From Hwangdonia lutea (GTDB taxonomy: Bacteria > Bacteroidota > Bacteroidia > Flavobacteriales > Flavobacteriaceae): a DNA stretch of 64,000 nucleotides. The notes under the pieces were generated by a model. That model did no database searches. It saw nothing but the letters and a program-made list of their open reading frames with translations, and was not told the origin of the DNA. The position numbers were made by a program, and so were the translations under genes. Below, in pieces: positions 50,924 to 59,432 of the stretch. The first letter of the stretch is position 1. Every line of letters begins with the position of its first letter. The stretch spans positions 2,452,501 through 2,516,500 of the forward strand of contig NZ_CP136521.1 of assembly GCF_032814565.1 (NCBI RefSeq), given 5' to 3'.

Positions 50924-51721
50924 ATGGGATTATTTAAACGAAATCCGTTCGGACATATACTTTTTGTGAAAAAATGGCTCATCAGAATTCTTGGAGCTCT
51001 AACCCACAGACGCTTTCGTGGGTTTAACGAATTGCAAATACATGGTTCTGAGATTATCAAAACCCTACCCGATACCAACGTGCTTTTTATCTCTAACCAC
51101 CAAACCTATTTTGCCGATGTGGTGGCTATGTTCCACGTGTTTAATGCGAGTTTAAGCGGTCGAGTAGATTCCATTAAAAATGTGGGGTATTTATGGAACC
51201 CGAAACTAAACATCTATTATGTGGCGGCTAAGGAAACCATGAAAGCAGGTTTGTTGCCCAAAATATTGGCCTATGTAGGTTCTATTAGTATTGAGCGCAC
51301 GTGGCGATCTGAAGGTAAAGAAGTGAACCGACAGGTAAAAATGAGTGATATTTCCAATATTGGTAAAGCACTGGACGATGGTTGGGTTATTACCTTTCCG
51401 CAAGGAACTACCACGCCGTTTAAACCCATCCGTAAAGGTACGGCGCATATTATTAAACGTTACAAACCGGTTGTTGTTCCTATTGTTATTGATGGTTTCA
51501 GACGCTCTTTTGATAAAAAAGGGCTGCGGATAAAAAAGAAAAACATCCTGCAAACTTTTGAGATAAAAGAACCATTGGATATTGATTACGACAATGAATC
51601 TACCGAAGAAATCGTAAAAAAGATAGAACAAGCCATAGAGCAACATCCATCGTTTTTAAAAGTCATTCCTCAAAAAGAAATCGAAGCTCAAGAAGCCTTG
51701 AATAAAAAGCGTGAGTGGTAA
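50924..51721 (+). CDS. 1-acyl-glycerol-3-phosphate acyltransferase-like protein (PlsC family)
   Basis: From the ATG at 50924 the protein has 265 residues. The TTG at 50864 gives a longer frame beginning MQDLVHLRT, which is less like the family. The acyltransferase motifs are FISNHQTYFADV (NHx4D, about 60-71) and FPQGTTTPFKP (the glycerol-phosphate site, about 168-178). It adds an acyl chain to lysophospholipids or a related lipid. It directly follows the Nudix gene, and the BKACE gene comes about 128 bases later. Confidence 0.88.
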   Translation: MGLFKRNPFGHILFVKKWLIRILGALTHRRFRGFNELQIHGSEIIKTLPDTNVLFISNHQTYFADVVAMFHVFNASLSGRVDSIKNVGYLWNPKLNIYYVAAKETMKAGLLPKILAYVGSISIERTWRSEGKEVNRQVKMSDISNIGKALDDGWVITFPQGTTTPFKPIRKGTAHIIKRYKPVVVPIVIDGFRRSFDKKGLRIKKKNILQTFEIKEPLDIDYDNESTEEIVKKIEQAIEQHPSFLKVIPQKEIEAQEALNKKREW

Positions 51722-51848
51722 TTTGTAACGCCAAAGCATAATTTGCTATCTCCCAATAGTCTATACATATTGTTTTTAGTCTAGTTTTCTTTTTTTTAAG
51801 CAGACTTGTAAATATCTTCAACAGAATTTATTAGGTAAACAATAATTT

Positions 51849-52718
51849 ATGACTCATGATTTAATTGTAAATTTTACGCCAACCGGCATGATTCCTACCA
51901 AGGAGATGACGCCTCACGTACCGGTTAGTGTTTCCGAAATTGTTGAAGATGTTCACCAAGCCTCAGAAATTGGTATTACCATGGCACATTTACATGCACG
52001 CGATGCCCAAACCGGAGCGCCCACATATAAAAATGAGGTGTACGCCAAAATAGTAGAGGGCATTCGTAAATATGCACCAGAACTGGTTATTTGTTTGTCT
52101 TTAAGTGGTCGCGATTTTAGCGAGCTAGACAAGCGTAGTGAGCCATTAATGCTCGAAGGGCATTTAAAACCAGATATGGGCAGTTTAACTTTAAGTTCGT
52201 TAAATTTCAATAAAACAGCTAGTGTAAATGCACCGGAAATGGTTAAAAACTTAGCGGTTATTATGAAAGAAAAAGGCATAGTCCCCGAGCTTGAAGCCTT
52301 CGATATTGGCATGATTAACTACGCCAAATATTTAGAACGAAAACAAATCATTCAAGCACCCTATTATTTTAATTTACTGTTTGGCAACATTGCCTGTTCG
52401 CAAGCCAATCTTTTGCATTCCGGGGTAATGATTAACGATCTTCCTAAAGGTTCACTGTGGAGTTTGGCAGGCATAGGGAATGAGCAACTTAAAATGAATT
52501 CACTCTCCATCGCTGTTGGTGGTGGCGTTCGTGTGGGCATCGAGGATAATATTTGGTATGATGCCGCCAGAACCAAACTAGCTACCAATGCCGATTTGTT
52601 AAAGCGCGTACATCTTATCGCCAATGCCAACGGACGCTCGGTGATGCCACCCAAAGATTTTCGGGTTAAAATGAATTTAGAACCTGGTTTTGGTAAATAC
52701 GGGCGAAACTTTAAATAA
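51849..52718 (+). CDS. beta-keto acid cleavage enzyme (BKACE; 3-keto-5-aminohexanoate cleavage-like)
   Basis: The 289-residue protein is a TIM-barrel BKACE. It has NFTPTGMIPTKEMTPHVPVS, the metal-binding AHLHARDAQTG (His48, His50), LEAFDIGMINYAK and GGGVRVGIEDNIW near the end. Family members split a beta-keto acid with acetyl-CoA to acetoacetate and a new CoA ester; the best known acts in lysine fermentation. No other lysine-fermentation gene is near, so the substrate is open. The next gene, nine bases on, encodes a GNAT-like protein. Confidence 0.9.
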   Translation: MTHDLIVNFTPTGMIPTKEMTPHVPVSVSEIVEDVHQASEIGITMAHLHARDAQTGAPTYKNEVYAKIVEGIRKYAPELVICLSLSGRDFSELDKRSEPLMLEGHLKPDMGSLTLSSLNFNKTASVNAPEMVKNLAVIMKEKGIVPELEAFDIGMINYAKYLERKQIIQAPYYFNLLFGNIACSQANLLHSGVMINDLPKGSLWSLAGIGNEQLKMNSLSIAVGGGVRVGIEDNIWYDAARTKLATNADLLKRVHLIANANGRSVMPPKDFRVKMNLEPGFGKYGRNFK

Positions 52719-52727
52719 AGCGCGTTT

Positions 52728-53366
52728 ATGAAAACAAAGGAAAATCAGCATACACCCGCATTAAAAAAATATTACAACGTTGTTAAAAACGGCTTGTTTC
52801 TTTTCGGATTGAGAAATAGGTTGGCTAACCTAGGCATCGATATCAACCCGTATTATTGGGTTGAAGAAGAATACAAAAAGTGCGATGTCCCCAAAATAAA
52901 AGATGATGCTTCACAATACACCTTAAAATATCTAACACACGATCAAGTTAAATCCATTACGCAGCATTATGGCACCTACTATAATGAAGTTTTAAAAGGA
53001 CTGGAAAAAGGCCAACTATGTGTAGGGCTTGAACACCGTGGCGAAATTGCCTGTTACACCTTTGTAGATTTAAAGGATTTCGAGTTTAAAGGACGGCTTT
53101 TTAAACTAAAACCCAACGAAGCTTATCTATTAAACATGTGGACGTTCAGTGAATACCGCGGAAAAAATTTAGCACCCTATTTGCGTTATCAAACCTATAG
53201 ATTGTTGGAAGAGCGTGGCATAACCGCAAAATATAGTATTACGCAGTACTTCAATAAATCTTCCATAAAATTTAAAAACAAACTAAACTCTAAACACCAC
53301 TTTCTTTATTTAAGTGTTGTCTTGTTTAAAAAATATGAGTGGAATTTTACCTTAAAAAAGTATTGA
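52728..53366 (+). CDS. GNAT-like acetyltransferase of unknown substrate
   Basis: The 212-residue protein has a GNAT-like fold in its second half: LCVGLEHRGEIACYTFVDL, then YLLNMWTFSEYRGKNLAPYLRYQTYRLLEERG (landmark near 130-160), where RGKNLAPYL is a weak acetyl-CoA loop. The N-terminal part has no known match. It is co-transcribed with the BKACE gene (nine bases apart), which makes it likely to act on the same or a related metabolite. The family is not certain. Confidence 0.6.
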   Translation: MKTKENQHTPALKKYYNVVKNGLFLFGLRNRLANLGIDINPYYWVEEEYKKCDVPKIKDDASQYTLKYLTHDQVKSITQHYGTYYNEVLKGLEKGQLCVGLEHRGEIACYTFVDLKDFEFKGRLFKLKPNEAYLLNMWTFSEYRGKNLAPYLRYQTYRLLEERGITAKYSITQYFNKSSIKFKNKLNSKHHFLYLSVVLFKKYEWNFTLKKY

Positions 53367-53393
53367 ACACAACTATAAAACCGATTATAATTT

Positions 53394-53502
53394 GGGCGTT
53401 ACCCCGCTTGGTCGCTGAGGCTCCCGAAACGGGGTCGGGCTTTCCAATACAATCTTTTTTTCGTGCCTCAAAAAAGGATTTCCATTACAATCCCTAACGC
53501 GG
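53394..53502 (+). repeat. dispersed repeat family R1, copy h
   Basis: Plus-oriented copy with GGTCGCTGAGGCTCCCGAA inside, closest to copies e and f. With short relics of GCTGAACTTGTTTCAG (53600-53615) it makes up the 339-base gap before the large TlpA-like gene, in which no other gene is seen. Confidence 0.82.
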
Positions 53503-53705
53503 ATACATCATGTTTTTAGTTTATTAAATAAATGTATAGTGTCTTCAAATTATTATTTGAATTTGTACGAAAAAAATGATACATTCGTTTACCTGTGCTG
53601 AACTTGTTTCAGTAACGTTGAATATAAATCATTTGCCCTGAATTTATTTCGGTATTAAAACGGATTGATTACTTAAAAGCCATTAGACACCATTAAAAAC
53701 AAATA

Positions 53706-55220
53706 ATGAGAAAAATATTTTACTTTTTACTTACATTAACATTTCTAACTTCTTGTAATGAAAAGAAGACAAACGATTATGCAAAAAGCGTAAAATCTAC
53801 ACAAGTTACTTCTAGTCCAACAAAGATTATTTTAAGTATAAAAGGCTATAACCCAAGTGAACATAAAAAATATATTGATATACAAATTATTACTTCTTTA
53901 AAACCGATAAAAGAGCAATTAAAAATTTCTGATGACGGAACTGTAAATTATGTGTTTTTAAACCAAAATAAAAAAGAAATAATTTTTGATTATGACAGTA
54001 GGACATTTTCATTGATTGTGAGCCCAAATGAAGAAGTATTAGTGGACTTAAATATTAAGGAATTATTGAATTGGTCTAAATTCAAAAATCCTAAAATAAG
54101 CGGAACAAATAAAACCACTAACAATTTAATTTTAGCTAATGCATCGTTTATTGATAGCTTAATTAAACAATCAACAAATGCTTTTGTTAAAGATAGTACA
54201 TTAAACAATATTCGCTATAAAAACAAACGACTATCTGAAATGACAAATCAGTTAAAGGTTTTCAATAAATATGTGTCTGACAAAAAAATTAAAGATAAAA
54301 TTTTCATCGATTGGGGCAAATCACAAATCAAATATAAAACAGGTTATGACTTAAGCTTATACCTTTCTATGAATAAAAGTAACCGAGATTTAGATGATGA
54401 AAATGAATATTTCAGTTTTATAAATGATGTAGGGTTTAATTCTAGCAATGAAATAATATTCAAAGTATATTTAGATTATTTAGAATCGTTAACAGGAAGC
54501 TATAATCTAATAGGTAATTGGTGTAATAAATATAAACTTAAAAGGGAAAATTTAAAAAAGCTTTGGCCTACACCATATTTTTTAAAGCTTGAAATACTTA
54601 AAAAACTTCCTCAAGGAAAAGATAGGGAAATAATGATGGCGTATCTATTTAAAAACGAAATTAGGCTATCAAAATACACAGGAAAAGAAATACCTAAAAC
54701 CTATTTTGACTCTTTAAACCTTTATACTAAACCTGACTACATCTCCCAACTATTAAAAAAACAAGAAGTAGAAAGCAAACCAATTGAGGATTTAATAAAA
54801 GAATATGACTTAAACGAAAAGGAGAAAAACGAACTATTAGATTTATATAAAGACACCAAAGGTAAAGTGATTTATCACGATTTCTGGGCTACTTGGTGCG
54901 CACCTTGTATGAAAGAATTACCAAACTACAATAAATTAATTGCAACAACCAAAGGGAAAAATGTTGACTTTGTTTTTTATGGAGTGCATATGAAAAAAGA
55001 GGAGTGGAAAAAGACAATTAATAATTTAGACCTCAATGGAAAACACTATTTACTAACTAAAAATCAATTAGCCTTTTTTGAAAAATATTTTGGAGTGAGC
55101 AGTTTTCCTCATCATCAAATAATAAAATCAGACGGAACTATTGGAGAAAAAGTGACTTTTGGAACTTATCCGAATAATTTTGATGTAATAAATGAATTAA
55201 TTAAAAAACATCAAATTTAA
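53706..55220 (+). CDS. large TlpA-like lipoprotein with C-terminal thioredoxin domain
   Basis: The 504-residue protein has a lipoprotein signal ending LTFLTSC (Cys17), a helical domain of about 300 residues that I do not recognise, and a C-terminal thioredoxin domain (about 365-504) with HDFWATWCAPCMKELPNYN. Such architecture (unknown helical part plus TlpA) is common in Bacteroidetes, where it is thought to serve surface-protein or redox functions. Base composition is AT-richer than its neighbours, with many AAA and AAT codons, so recent arrival is possible. Confidence 0.8.
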   Translation: MRKIFYFLLTLTFLTSCNEKKTNDYAKSVKSTQVTSSPTKIILSIKGYNPSEHKKYIDIQIITSLKPIKEQLKISDDGTVNYVFLNQNKKEIIFDYDSRTFSLIVSPNEEVLVDLNIKELLNWSKFKNPKISGTNKTTNNLILANASFIDSLIKQSTNAFVKDSTLNNIRYKNKRLSEMTNQLKVFNKYVSDKKIKDKIFIDWGKSQIKYKTGYDLSLYLSMNKSNRDLDDENEYFSFINDVGFNSSNEIIFKVYLDYLESLTGSYNLIGNWCNKYKLKRENLKKLWPTPYFLKLEILKKLPQGKDREIMMAYLFKNEIRLSKYTGKEIPKTYFDSLNLYTKPDYISQLLKKQEVESKPIEDLIKEYDLNEKEKNELLDLYKDTKGKVIYHDFWATWCAPCMKELPNYNKLIATTKGKNVDFVFYGVHMKKEEWKKTINNLDLNGKHYLLTKNQLAFFEKYFGVSSFPHHQIIKSDGTIGEKVTFGTYPNNFDVINELIKKHQI

Positions 55221-55260
55221 AAAAATAACGGTGGCTAACATCGGTAACCGTTGCGCAACC

Positions 55261-55320
55261 TCCATAAAAGTTCGTAAAGAACTTCTTTAAGCTCTTTTTA
55301 TGGCTTTTTATTTTCTATTA
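55261..55320 (+). terminator. probable terminator after the large TlpA-like gene
   Basis: CCATAAAA and TTTTTATGG flank an inner AGTTC/GAACT hairpin and are followed by CTTTTTATTTT. The stem is long with internal gaps, so the call is moderate. Confidence 0.5.
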
Positions 55321-55423
55321 CTTCATTTCTCAACACAATTCTTTAGTTAATAACTCCTAACAAATCCCTTTTAAAAACCACATCAAAATTCCTATTTTGC
55401 GTCTTTAATTTAAAGCTAAATAA

Positions 55424-57730
55424 GTGAAGGTTTGTATTGCCGAAAAACCCAGTGTTGCCCGCGAAATTGCCTCTGTTTTAGGAGCCAACTCCAAACGTGA
55501 TGGCTATTACGAAGGCAATGGCTATGCGGTAACGTACACCTTTGGGCATTTGTGCACGCTTAAAGAACCCAACGATTATAAACCCTATTGGAAAAGCTGG
55601 GATTTAAACAATTTGCCCATGTTGCCCGAAAAATTTGAAACCAAAGTCGTTGCAAATTCGGGTATTCAAAAGCAATTCAACATAGTAAAAAGTTTATTTG
55701 ATAAAGCCGAAGTGGTTATAAACTGCGGCGATGCAGGGCAAGAAGGCGAACTCATTCAGCGTTGGGTAATGAATGAGGCCAACTATAAAGGCGAAGTGCA
55801 GCGCCTATGGATTTCGTCCTTAACCACCGAAGCCATAAAGGAAGGTTTTGAAAACTTAAAACCAGCAACCGATTACGATAATTTGTATTACGCCGGATTT
55901 TCAAGAGCCATAGGAGATTGGTTGTTGGGCATGAATGCCACGCGTTTATACACCGTAAAACACGGTGGTTACAAGCAAGTGCTGTCCGTTGGTCGTGTGC
56001 AAACACCAACTTTGGCCATGGTGGTCAATCGGTTTAAAGACATCGAGAATTTCAAGCCACAACCGTATTGGGAACTGCAAACTCTGTATCGCGATACGCT
56101 TTTTAGTTATGAGGACGGACGTTTTCTTAAAAAAGAAGACGGCGAAGCTTTAGCCAATAAAGTAAAGGAAAGCGATTTTGAAATAGAATCCATCACCAAA
56201 AAGAAAGGGAAGGAATACGCTCCAAAACTGTTCGATTTAACAGGGCTGCAAGTGTATTGCAATACCAAGTTTGGTTTTTCGGCCGATGAAACCTTGAAGA
56301 TTGTCCAAAAGCTATACGAACAAAAAGTAGTCACCTATCCAAGAGTCGATACCACGTTTTTACCAAACGATGTATATCCAAAAGTCGCGGGTATTCTGCA
56401 AAAGCTAACCAATTATTCAAAATTAACGCAGCCGCTTTTAGGCAAGAAAATAAAAAAATCTATACGGGTTTTTAACGATAAAAAAGTCACCGATCACCAC
56501 GCTATTATTCCAACGGGCATTCAAATCAATTTACAGTACAATCAGCAACAGGTTTACGATATTATTGTAAAGCGTTTTATTGCCGTATTTTATGACGATT
56601 GTACCGTATCGAACACCACGGTTTTGGGTAGTGCAGCAAAAGTGATTTTTAAAACAACCGGAAAGGAAATTTTGGAAAAAGGCTGGCGCATCGTATTCGA
56701 AAACCCAAATGCAAAAGACAAAGAATCGGGGATTTTGCCCACTTTCGAAAAAGGCGAAAAAGGGCCGCATGAACCCTCATTTTTAGAAAAGGAAACCAAA
56801 CCGCCAAAGCAGTTTACCGAAGCCTCGTTATTACGCGCTATGGAAACCGCCGGTAAGCAAGTGGACGATGAAGAGTTGCGAGATTTAATGAAAGAAAACG
56901 GTATTGGCCGCCCCTCAACACGAGCCAATATTATTGAAACCCTTTTTAAACGCAAATACATAAAACGTAATAAAAAACAAGTGTTGCCAACGGTTACGGG
57001 CATTCAGTTAATTGATACGATTCAAAACGAATTATTAAAATCGGCAGAATTAACAGGTTCGTGGGAAAAACAATTAAAAGATATCGAAAAAGGCGAGTTT
57101 AGCGCGGGCGCTTTTATAAAAAACATGAAGCGTATGGTTGATGCCTTGGTGTACGAGGTACGCAGCGAAACCAAGCGCGCCAACATTTCGCAGGCGACGG
57201 TAATTAAAAATAGAGCCGCTAAAGCAACGGTTAAAAAGCAGGCGGGAATTACTGCCGAAATTTGCCCGAAATGTAAAAAAGGACAACTTTTAAAAGGGAA
57301 AACCGCTTATGGTTGTAGCGCTTATAAATCAGGATGTGATTTTGTGTTGCCTTTTAGTTTTGCGGAGAAAAAAATATCCGAAAAGCAGTTGATAAGACTA
57401 CTTAAAAAAGGAAGTACCGTTAATTTAAAAGGTTTTAAAACCGATGCTGGAAAAGTTGAAGGCTTATTGCGATTTGATGACAATTTCAATTTAAAATTAG
57501 AACCTAAAGATAGACCTGTCAGGTTTCAAAAACCTGACAGGTCTGAAGAAAAAAACACATGCCCTAAATGTAAAAAAGGAACCATTATAAAAGGAAAAAC
57601 CGCCTACGGATGCAGCGATTATAAATCGGGTTGCGACTTTAAAATGACCTTTGACGACGTGCGAGCGAAAATGGATGGGCAAGCTCCAACCAAGGATTTG
57701 GTTTATCGTATTTTGAATGGTAATGTTTAA
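55424..57730 (+). CDS. topB: DNA topoisomerase III TopB with repeat-derived linker
   Basis: TopB is a type IA topoisomerase that passes single strands. The 768-residue protein starts with GTG (KVCIAEKPSVAREIA), has the TOPRIM acid motif INCGDAGQEGELIQRW (about 105-120) and the active tyrosine in KVVTYPRVDT (about 303-312). At the end lie two four-Cys zinc ribbons, CPKCKKGQ ... GCSAYKSGCDF and CPKCKKGT ... GCSDYKSGCDF. The linker between the ribbons contains a 15-bp-arm palindrome that reads RPVRFQKPDRSEE, so the linker is repeat-derived. The enzyme frame is intact. Confidence 0.96.
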   Translation: MKVCIAEKPSVAREIASVLGANSKRDGYYEGNGYAVTYTFGHLCTLKEPNDYKPYWKSWDLNNLPMLPEKFETKVVANSGIQKQFNIVKSLFDKAEVVINCGDAGQEGELIQRWVMNEANYKGEVQRLWISSLTTEAIKEGFENLKPATDYDNLYYAGFSRAIGDWLLGMNATRLYTVKHGGYKQVLSVGRVQTPTLAMVVNRFKDIENFKPQPYWELQTLYRDTLFSYEDGRFLKKEDGEALANKVKESDFEIESITKKKGKEYAPKLFDLTGLQVYCNTKFGFSADETLKIVQKLYEQKVVTYPRVDTTFLPNDVYPKVAGILQKLTNYSKLTQPLLGKKIKKSIRVFNDKKVTDHHAIIPTGIQINLQYNQQQVYDIIVKRFIAVFYDDCTVSNTTVLGSAAKVIFKTTGKEILEKGWRIVFENPNAKDKESGILPTFEKGEKGPHEPSFLEKETKPPKQFTEASLLRAMETAGKQVDDEELRDLMKENGIGRPSTRANIIETLFKRKYIKRNKKQVLPTVTGIQLIDTIQNELLKSAELTGSWEKQLKDIEKGEFSAGAFIKNMKRMVDALVYEVRSETKRANISQATVIKNRAAKATVKKQAGITAEICPKCKKGQLLKGKTAYGCSAYKSGCDFVLPFSFAEKKISEKQLIRLLKKGSTVNLKGFKTDAGKVEGLLRFDDNFNLKLEPKDRPVRFQKPDRSEEKNTCPKCKKGTIIKGKTAYGCSDYKSGCDFKMTFDDVRAKMDGQAPTKDLVYRILNGNV
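57512..57544. repeat. palindrome AGACCTGTCAGGTTT / AAACCTGACAGGTCT in frame in topB
   Basis: Two perfect 15-base arms with CAA between lie between the zinc-ribbon codons of topB and are translated. The clpS terminator arms resemble it. Its length (33 bases) keeps the frame. Confidence 0.9.
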
Positions 57731-57732
57731 AG

Positions 57733-57840
57733 CGTTTGTCATTTCGAGCGAAGCGAGAAATCACATAATTAAGAAGTTTAGAAAAGATGATGTCCCTTCC
57801 GATTGCTATCGGAACGTACCTCATTTCGACATGACAAACG
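57733..57840. repeat. intergenic repeat with inverted ends CGTTTGTCAT / ATGACAAACG
   Basis: The ends are perfect 10-bp inverted repeats. Inside are TTTCGAGCGAAGCGAGAAAT and CCGATTGCTATCGG hairpins. It starts just after the topB stop. Confidence 0.75.
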
Positions 57841-57886
57841 ATTTTGATTAACCCGTTGTGCATTTTGAATGAAAATAATTTCTATA

Positions 57887-58007
57887 TGTCAGTTCGAGTG
57901 ATTTTGAGGAACGAAAAATTGTATCGAGAACTTATTTATGGTTTAAAAATTCTTGTTCTCGATACAAATTTCATTCATTTCAATCGTAAAATTCACTCGA
58001 ATTGACA
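57887..58007. repeat. inverted pair of R3 repeats
   Basis: TGTCAGTTCGAGTGATTTT ... TTGTATCGAGAAC is followed, after about 20 bases, by its mirror GTTCTCGATACAA ... TTCACTCGAATTGACA. The long palindrome lies between topB and the pseudouridine synthase. It encodes the false N-terminal extension of the latter's frame. Confidence 0.82.
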
Positions 58008-58054
58008 GAATTCTGCAAAAATGCACAACAGGTTTTTTAATTAATAATATTTTA

Positions 58055-58645
58055 ATGATTCTTACAGACGGAAGACACCACCATTTTATACTCTACAAAC
58101 CCTATGGCTATTTAAGTCAGTTTAAAAGCCACGACTCCAAACAGCAGTCTAAAAAGTTTTTGGGTAGCCTTTTTGATTTCCCGGAAAACGCTATGGCCAT
58201 TGGCCGATTGGATGAAAAATCGGAAGGTTTGTTATTGATTACCACGGATGGCAAAACGAGTGCTTTTGTAAACAGCCAAAAAGTAGAAAAGGAATATTAT
58301 GCCCAAGTTGATGGCAATATTTCCGCGGAAGCGATAGAGCAATTAAAGTGTGGCGTGGAGATTGGGTTTAATGGCATTAAGTATAAAACCAAACCTTGTA
58401 AAGCATTTAAGTTGAATGAAACTCCAAACTTGCCAAAACGCTCAAAAAAAATTAGGGATGATAGGCACGGGCCAACATCTTGGGTATCGATTACCTTAAA
58501 CGAGGGCAAATTTAGGCAGGTAAGAAAAATGACTTCGGCCGTTGGTTTTCCTACATTGCGATTGGTGCGCGTTCGGGTTGGGAATATTCAACTTGGCACG
58601 ATGCAAGTTGGTGATGTTGTTGCGGTTGATTGGTTTTTAATATAA
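58055..58645 (+). CDS. 23S rRNA pseudouridine synthase, RluE/RsuA type
   Basis: From the ATG at 58055 the protein has 196 residues. The frame back to 57953 runs through repeat DNA and is rejected. It has HFILYKPYGYLSQF, the catalytic Asp in GRLDEKSEGLLL (about 48-59), VEKEYYAQVDG and FRQVRKMTSAVGFPTLRLVR. It lacks an S4 domain, as RluE does. In E. coli RluE modifies U2457 of 23S rRNA. Confidence 0.9.
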   Translation: MILTDGRHHHFILYKPYGYLSQFKSHDSKQQSKKFLGSLFDFPENAMAIGRLDEKSEGLLLITTDGKTSAFVNSQKVEKEYYAQVDGNISAEAIEQLKCGVEIGFNGIKYKTKPCKAFKLNETPNLPKRSKKIRDDRHGPTSWVSITLNEGKFRQVRKMTSAVGFPTLRLVRVRVGNIQLGTMQVGDVVAVDWFLI

Positions 58646-58652
58646 AAATTGA

Positions 58653-58780
58653 TTCGTCATTGCGAGGAACTTTTTATGACGTGGCAATCTGTATAATCTT
58701 TCTTTGGTAAAGAAAATATCAGCTTTTAACGTTCCATTGAAAAGATTATCACAGTCGTGCCTCCTTCATAATAATGACGA
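58653..58780. repeat. inverted pair of CGTCATTGCGAGG-type repeats (family R4)
   Basis: TTCGTCATTGCGAGGAAC ... GTGGCAATCT and, facing it, AGATTATCACAGTCGTGCCTCC ... AATGACGAA (the reverse of the same type) make a palindromic unit. It resembles the insert in trpF. It separates the pseudouridine synthase from the convergent membrane protein gene. Confidence 0.78.
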
Positions 58781-58786
58781 ATTGAA

Positions 58787-59428
58787 TTAAACCTCCAACT
58801 TTTTAAGCTCTTTGTAATTTCGGTTTAATCGTTTTAAAAGAATGCCGTAAACGAGCCAATAAAACAAGAGAAGCACGCCGATAGCGACTACTAAAATTAG
58901 GATTGTAGCTATTATTATACCGGCATAAAATTTAAAAGCTTCACCATTTGCGGTAGCTTCTTTGACTTGATCGATAACTTGTTGGTCTCTGTCGAACTCA
59001 AGAAACAGAACAACGATGGTGGATACAACGAGATAGATTAAATTAAAGGCGACATATTGTTTTACCGTTTTTCTGGTTTTAAGGATATTTTCCATTAAAA
59101 CCTTGGCATTATCGGTAGCCGAAATGGTTTTGTAGTTTTTAAAGAACAGGTAGAAAAAATAGCCTAAAATAATATAACCAATAACCATTAATGGGATGAA
59201 AATGGCATCGGCATCGTATTGGTTAAAGCGTTTCATGCTTTCGGAATCTTTTAGGAAAAAGGATATAAAGGTCCAGAACCCAAACTCCAGTAAACTGATG
59301 ATAAATATCCACTTAACGATGGAAGACGACTTTTTTAATATCATCTTGTATATTTCGTTGTAGGTTAATTTTGGAAACGCATCGTCGCTTTTTTTCCAAT
59401 CTTTTTTTAATAATTCTAGTTCATCCAT
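58787..59428 (-). CDS. membrane protein coupled to an ECF sigma factor (possible anti-sigma)
   Basis: The 213-residue protein has a charged cytoplasmic N-terminus (MDELELLKKDWKKSDDAFPKL) and four membrane segments (about 38-60, 80-100, 120-145, 170-195), ending in a short Lys-rich tail. It starts four bases after the sigma gene stop, so it is translated with it. Anti-sigma factors usually sit there, but no zinc-binding HxxxCxxC motif is seen. I do not recognise the family. The role is inferred from position only. Confidence 0.65.
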   Translation of the reverse strand: MDELELLKKDWKKSDDAFPKLTYNEIYKMILKKSSSIVKWIFIISLLEFGFWTFISFFLKDSESMKRFNQYDADAIFIPLMVIGYIILGYFFYLFFKNYKTISATDNAKVLMENILKTRKTVKQYVAFNLIYLVVSTIVVLFLEFDRDQQVIDQVKEATANGEAFKFYAGIIIATILILVVAIGVLLLFYWLVYGILLKRLNRNYKELKKLEV

Positions 59429-59432
59429 AATG

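Noticed and set aside
53367-53705. Search for a tRNA or riboswitch in larger gaps
   Set aside because: No cloverleaf, TTCGAATC arm or known riboswitch core was recognised here or in the other long gaps.
55221-55290. Sequence GGCTAACATCGGTAACCGTTGCGCAACC after the TlpA-like gene looked like an integron attC site
   Set aside because: The core sites do not fit RYYYAAC and GTTRRRY, and no integrase or cassette array is present. The palindrome GTTGCGCAAC alone is weak.
57953-58054. N-terminal extension of the RluE-like synthase
   Set aside because: It is encoded by an R3 repeat and does not match the family start.
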